Of a DNA stretch of 64,000 bases, positions 31,626 to 39,074 are shown one piece after another. Each line of letters begins with the position of its first letter. Position 1 is the stretch's first letter. The stretch is from Streptomyces sp. NBC_01262 (GTDB taxonomy: Bacteria > Actinomycetota > Actinomycetes > Streptomycetales > Streptomycetaceae). The stretch lies in assembly GCF_036226365.1 (NCBI RefSeq), contig NZ_CP108462.1, positions 8,352,001-8,416,000 of the forward strand. Direction: 5' to 3'. The notes beneath the pieces are model-generated. The model saw only the letters and a list, made by a program, of their open reading frames with translations, was not told the origin of the DNA and made no database searches. The position numbers were made by a program, and so were the translations under genes.

Positions 31626-32604
31626 ACGAACTGACGGCCGTCTGCGCCGCCGTCTCGACCAGCGATATGCCCCTGCCCATCGTGGTGCTGCCCTTGGACG
31701 TCACGGCGACCAGGTAGGTGCGGCCGCCGTAGGTCACCCGGCCGATGCTGTTGATGTCCCACAGGGAGGTCTGGCTGCGCTGCAGCCAGCCGTTCTTCAC
31801 GTCGAAGTCCCCGGTCGACGCGCTCGGCACGCCCCAGTCCTGGTAGGTGCTGACCTGGCCCATCAGGTTCTGGATGTACGCCCGCGAGGCGTCGTTGAGC
31901 ACCGAGTCCGAGTCCGTCCCGAACACGACCCGCAGAAGCCGCAGTTGGTCGGCCGCCGTGGTCTGGGTGAGGCCCCACAGGGCCCCGCTGCCGCCGGTGG
32001 TCTCCGTCAGCCCGAGGCGCCGGTTGGCCGCGTTGAGGCCGCTCGCCCTGCCGATGTCCTTCCACAGCGCGCTGGCGGCCGCGTTGTCGCTGTTCTCGAT
32101 CATGACCTTGGCGTAGGCCTTCTCCTGGGTCGTCAGCTGACGCCCCTTGTCCTGCGCCTGCAGCAGCAGCGTCGCGAGGATGTCCACCTTCACGATGCTC
32201 GCGGTGTCGAACGAGCCGCTTCCGTATACGGCGCTCTTCCCCGACTTCATGTCCAGCACCGCGACCGAGTACTTGGCCTGGGCGCCCCCCGACACATCCG
32301 CCATGGCCTTGCCCAGCACCTCGTCCCAGTCCACCAGCGGCTTCGTGGTGGCGAACGCGGCCACCGCGTTCGCCAGCGGCTCGCTCGGTGAGGGAGAGGC
32401 CGACGCGCTCGTGCCCAGGCCGCCCGCATGCGCGTTCACGATGACGGTCGTACCCAGTCCGGTGCCGAGGGCGACAGTGGCCGCGACCGCCGCGAACACG
32501 ACGGGGCGGCTTCTGCGGTCGCGGGAGCGGGAGCGGAAGTGGCGGTCCGCCTGCCGCGGGACTGGGGCAGGACGGTCCTCGTTGTCGGAAGTCTCGTGTG
32601 CCAT
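31594..32604 (-). CDS. Class A beta-lactamase-like serine hydrolase, membrane-anchored
   Basis: A protein of 336 residues. A cytoplasmic Arg-rich N-terminus is followed by a transmembrane segment (PVVFAAVAATVALGTGLGTTV), a Ser/Pro linker and a beta-lactamase-fold domain. Ser136 and Lys139 make the SxxK motif (SIVK), and Ser-Asp-Asn is at 172-174 (ENSDN). The KTG motif is replaced by KNG (VKNGW). The general-base Glu of true class A lactamases is not evident, so a D,D-peptidase or esterase role is as likely as lactamase activity. Its last 32 bp overlap the mycosin gene. Confidence 0.87.
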   Translation of the reverse strand: MAHETSDNEDRPAPVPRQADRHFRSRSRDRRSRPVVFAAVAATVALGTGLGTTVIVNAHAGGLGTSASASPSPSEPLANAVAAFATTKPLVDWDEVLGKAMADVSGGAQAKYSVAVLDMKSGKSAVYGSGSFDTASIVKVDILATLLLQAQDKGRQLTTQEKAYAKVMIENSDNAAASALWKDIGRASGLNAANRRLGLTETTGGSGALWGLTQTTAADQLRLLRVVFGTDSDSVLNDASRAYIQNLMGQVSTYQDWGVPSASTGDFDVKNGWLQRSQTSLWDINSIGRVTYGGRTYLVAVTSKGSTTMGRGISLVETAAQTAVSSFSRAAEEYGF

Positions 32605-32702
32605 GACCCGTCACGCTAGGTTTCGAACCTGCGTGCCGTATAGGAGTTCGGTTAAAACACCGTAAGAAATTCACACCTGTGCTGTCGGGCTACCCTCGAC
32701 CC

Positions 32703-33452
32703 GTGGAGCTCAAGAACATCCCCGACCCCGGTTTCTCCGACGACGACGGCACTGCCGACCCCCGGCTCTCCGCCGCGCTGCGCGCGTACGCGGGCGGCGC
32801 GGGCGAGGGGGAGGTGCTCACCGCGCTGCGCGGAGCGCGGCTGCTGGTGCCGGTCGTCGCCCTGCTGGGCGAGGTGGAGACCGGGACCGACGGGCTTCGC
32901 CGCGAGAAGACCAGCGACATGGCCGTCCCCACCATCGAGGCAGCCGACGGCCGCCGCGCCCTGCCCGCCTTCACCTCCACCGACGCCCTGGCGCGCTGGC
33001 GCCCCGACGCCCGCCCGGTCGCGGTGCCCCTGGCCCAGGCTCTTCAGGCCCTCGCCCACGAGGGGGCCGACACCCTGCTCGTCGACATGGCGGGGCCGGT
33101 GCCCTACGCCCTGTCCGGCCCCGCCCTGCGGGCCGTCGCCGAGGGCCGTGACTTCGGCGACCCGCTCGCCGATCCGGCGGTACGCGACGCGGTACGGGCC
33201 GCGGCCGAGGCCGAGCCGGGTGTCGTACGGGCCCACCTGGTTCCCGCCGGGAGCGCCGGAACGGCCGACGGCACGCTGGGGCTGGTCCTCGCGCCGGACG
33301 CGGCCGTACAGGAGGTCGCGCAGCGGGTCGCGACAGCCCTCGCGGGCGACGACGTGCTGCGCGGCGCGCTGGTCAGGGGTCTGGAGCTGGCTCTGCTCCC
33401 GGCCGGGGCGACGCTCCCGGGGGAGCCGCTGTTCAGCCGTGCTCAGCCGTAA
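32703..33452 (+). CDS. SseB family protein
   Basis: A 249-residue soluble protein with the SseB-type N-terminal domain: alternating strands around RLLVPVVALLG, TIEAADGRRALPAFTS and DTLLVDMAGPVPY. Function in actinobacteria is unknown. The GTG at 32703 begins the family-like sequence; the frame is open to 32679. The 3' end overlaps the convergent DUF1844 gene by 10 bp. In Streptomyces, this gene, DUF1844 and infC commonly lie together. Confidence 0.88.
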   Translation: MELKNIPDPGFSDDDGTADPRLSAALRAYAGGAGEGEVLTALRGARLLVPVVALLGEVETGTDGLRREKTSDMAVPTIEAADGRRALPAFTSTDALARWRPDARPVAVPLAQALQALAHEGADTLLVDMAGPVPYALSGPALRAVAEGRDFGDPLADPAVRDAVRAAAEAEPGVVRAHLVPAGSAGTADGTLGLVLAPDAAVQEVAQRVATALAGDDVLRGALVRGLELALLPAGATLPGEPLFSRAQP

Positions 33453-33793
33453 ACCGGGCCCGTGAACTTCTCGCCCGGGCCCTGGCCCGGCTCGTCGGCG
33501 ATGACCGACGCCTCGCGGAAGGCGAGCTGCAGGGACTTGAGCCCGTCGCGCAGCGGGCCCGCGTGATAGGAGCCGATCTCAGGAGCGCCGGCGGTGACCA
33601 GGCCGGCCAGGGCGGTGATGAGCTTGCGCGCCTCGTCCAGATCCTTGTGGTCGGCGCCCTCCTCGGCCAGGCCCAGGTTGACCGCCGCCGCGCTCATGAG
33701 GTGGACGGCAACGGTGGTGATCACCTCGACGGCGGGGACGTCCGCGATGTCGCGCGTGATGGTGTCGAAGTCAGGACGCTCTTGCTCGCTCAT
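33443..33793 (-). CDS. DUF1844 family protein
   Basis: A small protein of 116 residues, mostly helical. The family core VEVITTVAVHLMSAAAVNLGL and the following HKDLDEARKLITALAGLV are clear. Function is unknown. The ATG at 33793 is preferred; a GTG at 33802 is in frame three codons earlier. It is divergent from the infC leader. Confidence 0.88.
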   Translation of the reverse strand: MSEQERPDFDTITRDIADVPAVEVITTVAVHLMSAAAVNLGLAEEGADHKDLDEARKLITALAGLVTAGAPEIGSYHAGPLRDGLKSLQLAFREASVIADEPGQGPGEKFTGPVYG

Positions 33794-34038
33794 GCCTGAC
33801 ACGATAGGCCCCCGTACGACCGATTACGGACTGCGGTCGAACGCTGGTATGCTTGACGATTGACCGGCAGGACACGATGTGCGCCCTATGCGAACTGACT
33901 GTTCCGCCCACAAGTGGAGGCTCCGATCTCCCACCTGGCCGACCGAAAGGTTGGCGGGTCTCCGGTCGGCAGTGTGTGCCGGGAAGCGTAAGCGTCCCGG
34001 CGCGAGTTACTGCCTGATGCGCCTCGTGGGAATACCGC

Positions 34039-34094
34039 GGCGGTGCTCCCGGTTGTGAGGAGCCCCCGCCTGTGTCCCGTTCGAGGCGTTTTTT
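34039..34094 (+). promoter_or_regulatory. infC leader: mutually exclusive hairpins (attenuator-like)
   Basis: A terminator-like hairpin CGCCT (34067-34071) / AGGCG (34084-34088) is followed by six T residues (34089-34094), unusual for this genome. The upstream hairpin GGCGG-T-GCTCC (34039-34049) / GGAGC-CC-CCGCC (34059-34070) uses the same CCGCC, so only one of the two can form. This looks like transcription attenuation in the leader of infC-rpmI-rplT. The rest of 33803-34125 has no gene; TTGACG at 33853 may be a -35 element. Confidence 0.6.
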
Positions 34095-34182
34095 GCGTCT
34101 TCGCTCGGGGTCGGACGGATAACAAGTGACGGAAAACGCGGCTGTCGGCCAGTCAGCCGCGTGGTGCTACCGAGGAGGCCCC

Positions 34183-34866
34183 ATCAGCGCCGAGCCCCGC
34201 ATCAACGACCGGATTCGCGTCCCCGAAGTGCGACTTGTCGGTCCCAGCGGCGAGCAGGTCGGCATTGTGCCGCTTGCCAAGGCCCTGGAGCTTGCACAGG
34301 AGTACGACCTGGACCTGGTCGAGGTCGCGGCGAACGCACGTCCGCCGGTCTGCAAGCTCATGGATTACGGGAAGTTCAAGTACGAGTCGGCCATGAAGGC
34401 CCGTGAGGCGCGCAAGAACCAGGCGCACACGGTCATCAAGGAGATGAAGCTCCGGCCGAAGATCGACCCGCACGACTACGACACCAAAAAGGGTCACGTC
34501 GTCCGGTTCCTCAAGCAGGGCGACAAGGTCAAGATCACGATCATGTTCCGTGGCCGTGAGCAGTCCCGGCCCGAGCTGGGTCACCGGCTGCTGCAGCGGC
34601 TCGCGGGCGATGTCCAGGAGCTGGGCTTCGTGGAGTCCGCGCCGAAGCAGGACGGCCGAAACATGATCATGGTTCTCGGCCCGCACAAGAAGAAGACCGA
34701 GGCGATGGCCGAAGCCCGCGAGGCGCAGGCCGCCCGCAAGGCCGGTCGCCTGCCCGAGAACCCGTCGGAGGTCGAGCAGCAGGCGTACGACGCTGCTGTC
34801 GCCGAGGAGGCCGCCGAGGCCGCCGAAGCGGAGGCCGCCGAGGCCAAGGCCGCCGACGAGAACTGA
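34183..34866 (+). CDS. infC: Translation initiation factor IF-3 (apparent ATC start)
   Basis: IF-3 keeps the 30S subunit apart and rejects wrong start codons. The protein begins SAEPRINDRIRVPEVRLVG, has the linker MDYGKFKYES, the C-terminal domain with MFRGREQSRPELG, and an Ala/Glu-rich tail typical of Streptomyces. A perfect GAGGAGG (34172-34178) lies four bases before ATC at 34183, which fits the N-terminus of other IF-3 proteins. infC is known for non-AUG starts that make it self-regulated. The frame is also open back to GTG 34126, but that codon has no ribosome site and would add 19 residues unlike IF-3. L35 and L20 genes follow. Confidence 0.9.
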   Translation: MSAEPRINDRIRVPEVRLVGPSGEQVGIVPLAKALELAQEYDLDLVEVAANARPPVCKLMDYGKFKYESAMKAREARKNQAHTVIKEMKLRPKIDPHDYDTKKGHVVRFLKQGDKVKITIMFRGREQSRPELGHRLLQRLAGDVQELGFVESAPKQDGRNMIMVLGPHKKKTEAMAEAREAQAARKAGRLPENPSEVEQQAYDAAVAEEAAEAAEAEAAEAKAADEN

Positions 34867-34923
34867 CGGACACGCGGGACCCCGGGGCGCCGCTCCGGGT
34901 TTGCAATGAAGTACTGACGCTCT

Positions 34924-34945
34924 CCGTCCGCTCCCGGGCGGACGG
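34924..34945 (+). promoter_or_regulatory. Hairpin in the infC-rpmI spacer
   Basis: CCGTCCG (34924-34930) pairs with CGGACGG (34939-34945), extended by CTC/GAG with a bulge. It lies just before the rpmI ribosome site. It may tune translation of rpmI, possibly as a ribosomal-protein target, but this is only positional. Confidence 0.35.
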
Positions 34946-34975
34946 GAGGGCCAGCGACGAGGAGACTACGGCGCC

Positions 34976-35170
34976 ATGCCGAAGAACAAGACGCACAGCG
35001 GTGCGAGCAAGCGATTCAAGCTCACCGGCTCCGGCAAGGTGATGCGCGAGCGCGCCGGCAAGCGCCACCTGCTTGAGCACAAGCCGTCGAGCAAGACCCG
35101 TGCCCTCAGCGGCACCGTCGAGCTGGCCCCGGCCGACGCCAAGAAGATCAAGAAGCTTCTCGGCAAGTGA
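34976..35170 (+). CDS. rpmI: 50S ribosomal protein L35
   Basis: A 64-residue, highly basic protein with the full L35 pattern: MPKNKTHSGASKRFK, then GKVMRERAGKRHLLEHK and a lysine-rich end KKIKKLLGK. The ATG has GAGGAG 12 bases upstream. It sits between infC and rplT, the universal order. Confidence 0.98.
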   Translation: MPKNKTHSGASKRFKLTGSGKVMRERAGKRHLLEHKPSSKTRALSGTVELAPADAKKIKKLLGK

Positions 35171-35271
35171 CGGCCGCGCCCCCTTCGAACGGGGCGCGTC
35201 TTACTGATCCGGGACCCAATCGATTTCGGACCGCGTGAGTCCCACCGCGGTCCCTCACTAGGAGTTATCAA

Positions 35272-35655
35272 GTGGCACGCGTCAAGCGGGCAGTCAACGC
35301 CCAGAAGAAGCGCCGGGCAATCCTCGAAGCGGCCAGCGGTTACCGCGGCCAGCGGTCGCGCCTGTACCGCAAGGCCAAGGAGCAGGTCACCCACTCCCTG
35401 GTCTACAACTACAACGACCGCAAGAAGCGCAAGGGCGACTTCCGTCAGCTGTGGATCCAGCGCATCAACGCCGCTGCCCGCGCCAACGGCATCACCTACA
35501 ACCGCTTCATCCAGGGCCTCAAGGCCGCCCAGGTCGAGGTCGACCGCAAGATCCTCGCCGAGCTGGCCGTCAACGACGCCCCCGCCTTCGCCGCCCTCGT
35601 AGAGGTCGCCCAGAAGGCCCTCCCGGCCGACGTCAACGCGCCGAAGGCTGCCTGA
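35272..35655 (+). CDS. rplT: 50S ribosomal protein L20
   Basis: A 127-residue basic protein. The N-terminal extension ARVKRAVNAQKKRR leads into RGQRSRLYRKAKEQV and the globular domain YNRFIQGLKAAQVEVDRK, as in bacterial L20. GTG start preceded by AGGAG. It is the last gene before a strong terminator. L20 is a known repressor of its own operon in other bacteria. Confidence 0.98.
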   Translation: MARVKRAVNAQKKRRAILEAASGYRGQRSRLYRKAKEQVTHSLVYNYNDRKKRKGDFRQLWIQRINAAARANGITYNRFIQGLKAAQVEVDRKILAELAVNDAPAFAALVEVAQKALPADVNAPKAA

Positions 35656-35730
35656 CGTTCCGGGTTGGGGGTAGGCCGTCCGCCTGAGGCGGAACGGGCT
35701 GGCCCAACCCGGCCACGGCGGTAAGCCGCC

Positions 35731-35765
35731 AGCGCACCCCCGGACACCGTCCGTCGGGGTGCGCT
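35731..35765 (+). terminator. Terminator of the infC-rpmI-rplT operon
   Basis: AGCGCACCCC (35731-35740) and GGGGTGCGCT (35756-35765) form a 10-bp stem, with an inner CGGAC/GTCCG, followed by CCGTTTTC. Confidence 0.85.
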
Positions 35766-35808
35766 CCGTTTTCGGGCGCCCCGACCCATGAGATGAGCAC
35801 CCCGCGCC

Positions 35809-36642
35809 ATGCCTCCCCCTGAGCTGACCTCCCTCCGCTCGCCCCGCGTGACCGCCGCCCACCGCCTGGCCAAGCGCAGCTTCCGCGGCAAGGAGCGCCG
35901 CTTCATCGCCGAGGGCCCGCAGGCCGTCCGCGAAGCGGTCCCGCACCTGATCGAGGTGTACGTGACGCCGGACGCGGCCGAGCGGCACGCGGACATCGTG
36001 GCGGCGGCCCACACCGCCGGCGTCACGGTCCTGACGGCGACAGCCGAGGTCATCGCGGAGATGTCCGACACCGTCACCCCGCAGGGCATCGTCGGGCTCT
36101 GCCGCTTCCTGGACACGCCGTTCGAGGACATCCTCGCCACCCGCCCCAGGCTGGTGGCCGTACTGGCCAATGTCCGCGACCCCGGCAACGCCGGCACCGT
36201 GCTGCGCTGCGCGGACGCCGCGGGGGCGGACGCGGTGGTCCTCACCGACGCCTCGGTGGACCTGTACAACCCCAAGGCCGTACGGGCCTCCGCCGGCAGC
36301 CTGTTCCACCTCCCGGTCGCCGTCGGCGTCCCCGTGGAGACCGTCGTGGACGGCCTGCGCGCGGCCGGCGTACGGCTGCTGGCGGCCGACGGTGCGGGGG
36401 AGCGGGACCTGGACGCGGAGCTGGACGAGGGGACGATGGGCGGGCCGACGGCCTGGATCTTCGGCAACGAGGCATGGGGGCTGCCCGAGGAGACCCGCGC
36501 ACTGGCGGACGCGGTGGTACGGGTGCCCATCCACGGGCGGGCCGAGAGCCTCAACCTCGCGACGGCCGCCGCTGTGTGCCTGTACGCCTCCGCGCGGGCG
36601 CAGCGTGCTCCCGCAGGGTGCCGCTCCGTAACAATGAGCTAG
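35809..36642 (+). CDS. TrmH/SpoU family RNA 2'-O-methyltransferase
   Basis: A 277-residue SPOUT methyltransferase. The N-terminal substrate-binding domain has KRSFRGKERRFIAEGPQ; the catalytic knot has NVRDPGNAGTVLRCADA (motif 1), IFGNEAWGLPEE (motif 2) and VPIHGRAESLNLATAAAVCLY (motif 3). It methylates a ribose in rRNA or tRNA using S-adenosylmethionine; the target nucleotide is not known. It commonly follows rplT in actinobacteria. The terminator ahead implies its own promoter. Confidence 0.93.
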   Translation: MPPPELTSLRSPRVTAAHRLAKRSFRGKERRFIAEGPQAVREAVPHLIEVYVTPDAAERHADIVAAAHTAGVTVLTATAEVIAEMSDTVTPQGIVGLCRFLDTPFEDILATRPRLVAVLANVRDPGNAGTVLRCADAAGADAVVLTDASVDLYNPKAVRASAGSLFHLPVAVGVPVETVVDGLRAAGVRLLAADGAGERDLDAELDEGTMGGPTAWIFGNEAWGLPEETRALADAVVRVPIHGRAESLNLATAAAVCLYASARAQRAPAGCRSVTMS

Positions 36643-36681
36643 TAGGGTGGCGCCCCGGGGGCCCTGGAAGGGGGTGCGGGG

Positions 36682-37800
36682 ATGGATGTCAGGACGACCG
36701 GCGGATCCGCCGAGCACGCCCTGCCGGGCTGGTCGCAGATCCTCACCGAGTACGGCCTGACGGCCGACGACCTCCCCGACGGGCTCGTGGTCGCCGACGA
36801 GAGCGGCCGGGTCATCTGCTTCAACACCGCCGCCGCCCGCATCACCGCCCTGCGCCCGCCCGCCGTCATCGGCCTGCCGATCGAGCAGGCGCTGCCTCTG
36901 GAGGACATGGACGGGCGCCGCTGGTGGGCGATCACCGACCCCTACCGGGGCCTGGCCACCCGCACCGGCCAGCCCGAGCGCAATCTGCTCCTGCCCGGCG
37001 GGCGCGAAGTGTTGGTCTCGGCGAAGTACGTACGCACCCACCCCGGCGGTCCGGTGCACCGGCTGGTCGTCGCGCTGCGCGGCACCGAGGCCCGGCGGCG
37101 TACGGAGCGCAGCCACGCGGAGCTGATCGCGACCGTCGCGCACGAGCTGCGCTCGCCGCTGACCAGCGTCAAGGGCTTCACCGCGACGCTGCTGGCGAAG
37201 TGGGAGCGGTTCACCGAGGACCAGAAGAAGCTGATGCTGGAGACGGTCGACGCCGACGCCAACCGTGTCACCCGGCTGATCGCCGAGCTGCTCGACATCT
37301 CGCGGATCGACTCCGGCCGCCTGGAGGTGCGCCGCCAGCCGGTCGACATCGCCGCCGCCGTGCAGCGGCACGTGGACGCGATGGTCGCGGCGGGGCAGCG
37401 GGCCGACCGCTTCGCGGTGCGGGTCGGCGGGCCGCTGCCCGCGCTGTGGGCGGACCCCGACAAGATCGACCAGATTCTCGGGAATCTGCTGGAAAACGCG
37501 GTGCGGCACGGCGAGGGGACTGTCACCATCGAGGTGGCAGCAGCGCCGTCCAAGGACCAGACCGAGGGAACCGCAGTCACCGTGAGCGATGAAGGGCCCG
37601 GCATCCCCGAGGAGTCGATGAGCCGCGTCTTCACCCGCTTCTGGCGGGGCAGCAAGCGCGGCGGCACGGGCCTGGGCCTGTACATCGTCAAGGGCATCGT
37701 CGAGGCCCACGGCGGGACGATCACGGTCGGCCGAGCGCCCGGCAGCGGCGCACAGTTCCGATTTATTCTGCCCGTCGGGGCGCCGGCCTTCATGGCCTGA
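36682..37800 (+). CDS. Orphan PAS sensor histidine kinase
   Basis: A 372-residue kinase with no transmembrane helix, so probably cytoplasmic. A PAS domain (about 30-120; LPDGLVVADESGRVICFN) precedes the dimerisation helix with phospho-acceptor His154 in VAHELRSPLTS. The ATPase domain has the N-box ILGNLLENAVRHG, the G1 box DEGPGIPEES and the G2 box GGTGLGLYIVKGI. No response regulator gene is adjacent, so its partner is elsewhere. It lies between the methyltransferase and pheS on the same strand. Confidence 0.92.
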   Translation: MDVRTTGGSAEHALPGWSQILTEYGLTADDLPDGLVVADESGRVICFNTAAARITALRPPAVIGLPIEQALPLEDMDGRRWWAITDPYRGLATRTGQPERNLLLPGGREVLVSAKYVRTHPGGPVHRLVVALRGTEARRRTERSHAELIATVAHELRSPLTSVKGFTATLLAKWERFTEDQKKLMLETVDADANRVTRLIAELLDISRIDSGRLEVRRQPVDIAAAVQRHVDAMVAAGQRADRFAVRVGGPLPALWADPDKIDQILGNLLENAVRHGEGTVTIEVAAAPSKDQTEGTAVTVSDEGPGIPEESMSRVFTRFWRGSKRGGTGLGLYIVKGIVEAHGGTITVGRAPGSGAQFRFILPVGAPAFMA

Positions 37801-37952
37801 GCAAATCGCCGGGACGACCGCCAGGTTGTCCACAGGCCCCGATGGGCGTGACCAGCAGATCACCGCGACCCCAGTAGACTCGGCCTTTGGCACCCATTTC
37901 TGCCGGTCGGGCAGTCAGGGCCGCGCCAGCACCCACATCGGAACGGGAAGAA

Positions 37953-39074
37953 ATGTCGGCACCCAATAAGTCGTACGACCCTGTCGAGGTCGAGGCACTG
38001 AAACCGGACGTGATCGAGCGCATGCGCGACGAGGCGCTCGCCGCGATCGCCTCGGCCGCCGGCCTCGACGAGCTGCGCGAGGTCAAGGTCGCCCACACCG
38101 GCGACCGCTCGCCGCTGGCGCTCGCCAACCGCGAGATCGGCGCGCTGCCGCCGCACGCGAAGGCCGAGGCCGGCAAGCGCGTCGGCCAGGCTCGCGGCGC
38201 GGTCGGCCAGGCGCTCAAGGCCCGGCAGGAGGTGCTGGAGGCCGAGCGTGACGACCGCGTGCTGGTCGAGGAGGCGGTGGATGTCACGCTGCCCTACGAC
38301 CGCCGCCCCGCCGGCGCCCGGCACCCGCTGACCACCCTCTCCGACCGGCTCGCCGACATCTTCGTGGCCATGGGCTACGAGGTCGCCGAGGGCCCCGAGG
38401 TCGAGGCCGAGTGGTTCAACTTCGACGCGCTCAACATCGGGCCGGACCACCCCGCGCGCACCACCCAGGACACGCTGTTCGTGCAGGGCGCGAAGGAGGG
38501 CGAGGAGAGCGGTGTCGTGCTGCGCACGCACACCTCCCCGGTCCAGATCCGCTCGCTGCTCGACCGTGAGCCGCCGGTCTACGTCATCTGCCCGGGCCGG
38601 GTCTACCGCGCCGACGAGCTGGACGCGACGCACACCCCGGTCTTCGGCCAGATCGAGCTGCTCGCCATCGACGAGGGCCTGACCATGGCCGACCTCAAGG
38701 GCACCCTGGACCACATGGTCCAGTCGCTGTTCGGCGAGGACATCACCACCCGCCTGCGGCCGAACTACTTCCCGTTCACCGAGCCGTCCGCCGAGATGGA
38801 CATGGTCTGCTACGTCTGCCGCGGCGACTCGGTCGGCAACCCCGACCGCCCCTGCCGGACCTGCTCCTCCGAGGGCTGGATCGAGCTGGGCGGCTGCGGC
38901 ATGGTCAACCCCCGGGTGCTCACCGCCTGCGGCGTCGACCCGGAGAAGTACAGCGGTTTCGCCTTCGGCTTCGGCCTGGAACGGATGCTGATGTTCCGTC
39001 ACAAGGTCGATGACATGCGAGACATCGTCGAGGGTGACGTGCGCTTCACCCTTCCGTTCGGGATGGAGATCTGA
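37953..39074 (+). CDS. pheS: Phenylalanyl-tRNA synthetase alpha subunit
   Basis: A class II synthetase subunit of 373 residues. The N-terminal coiled coil (about 15-95) is followed by the catalytic domain: RHPLTTLSDRLADIF, DTLFVQG, RTHTSPVQ (motif 2 side), PGRVYRADELDATHTPVFGQ and the motif 3 stretch FGFGLERMLMF. Two CxxC pairs (YVCRG, CRTCSSEGW) look like a zinc-binding insertion, a feature of some bacterial PheS. The ATG at 37953 has GGGAAG upstream. The stop overlaps the pheT start by one base. Confidence 0.97.
   Translation: MSAPNKSYDPVEVEALKPDVIERMRDEALAAIASAAGLDELREVKVAHTGDRSPLALANREIGALPPHAKAEAGKRVGQARGAVGQALKARQEVLEAERDDRVLVEEAVDVTLPYDRRPAGARHPLTTLSDRLADIFVAMGYEVAEGPEVEAEWFNFDALNIGPDHPARTTQDTLFVQGAKEGEESGVVLRTHTSPVQIRSLLDREPPVYVICPGRVYRADELDATHTPVFGQIELLAIDEGLTMADLKGTLDHMVQSLFGEDITTRLRPNYFPFTEPSAEMDMVCYVCRGDSVGNPDRPCRTCSSEGWIELGGCGMVNPRVLTACGVDPEKYSGFAFGFGLERMLMFRHKVDDMRDIVEGDVRFTLPFGMEI

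Noticed and set aside
33853..33889. Firm promoter call for infC (TTGACG or TTGACC with CCCTAT)
   Set aside because: Two overlapping -35 candidates and no convincing -10; mentioned only as a possibility.
34126..34182. GTG 34126 as the IF-3 start
   Set aside because: No ribosome site, and the 19 added residues do not resemble IF-3; the GAGGAGG-ATC start explains the family N-terminus. It is not formally excluded.
34966..37893. A 975-residue minus-strand ORF across rpmI-rplT-trmH and the kinase
   Set aside because: It is antisense to several well-supported genes and has a low-complexity, family-less sequence.
37801..37952. A T-box or leader-peptide attenuator before pheS
   Set aside because: No T-box motif, Phe-rich leader peptide or terminator/antiterminator pair could be drawn.
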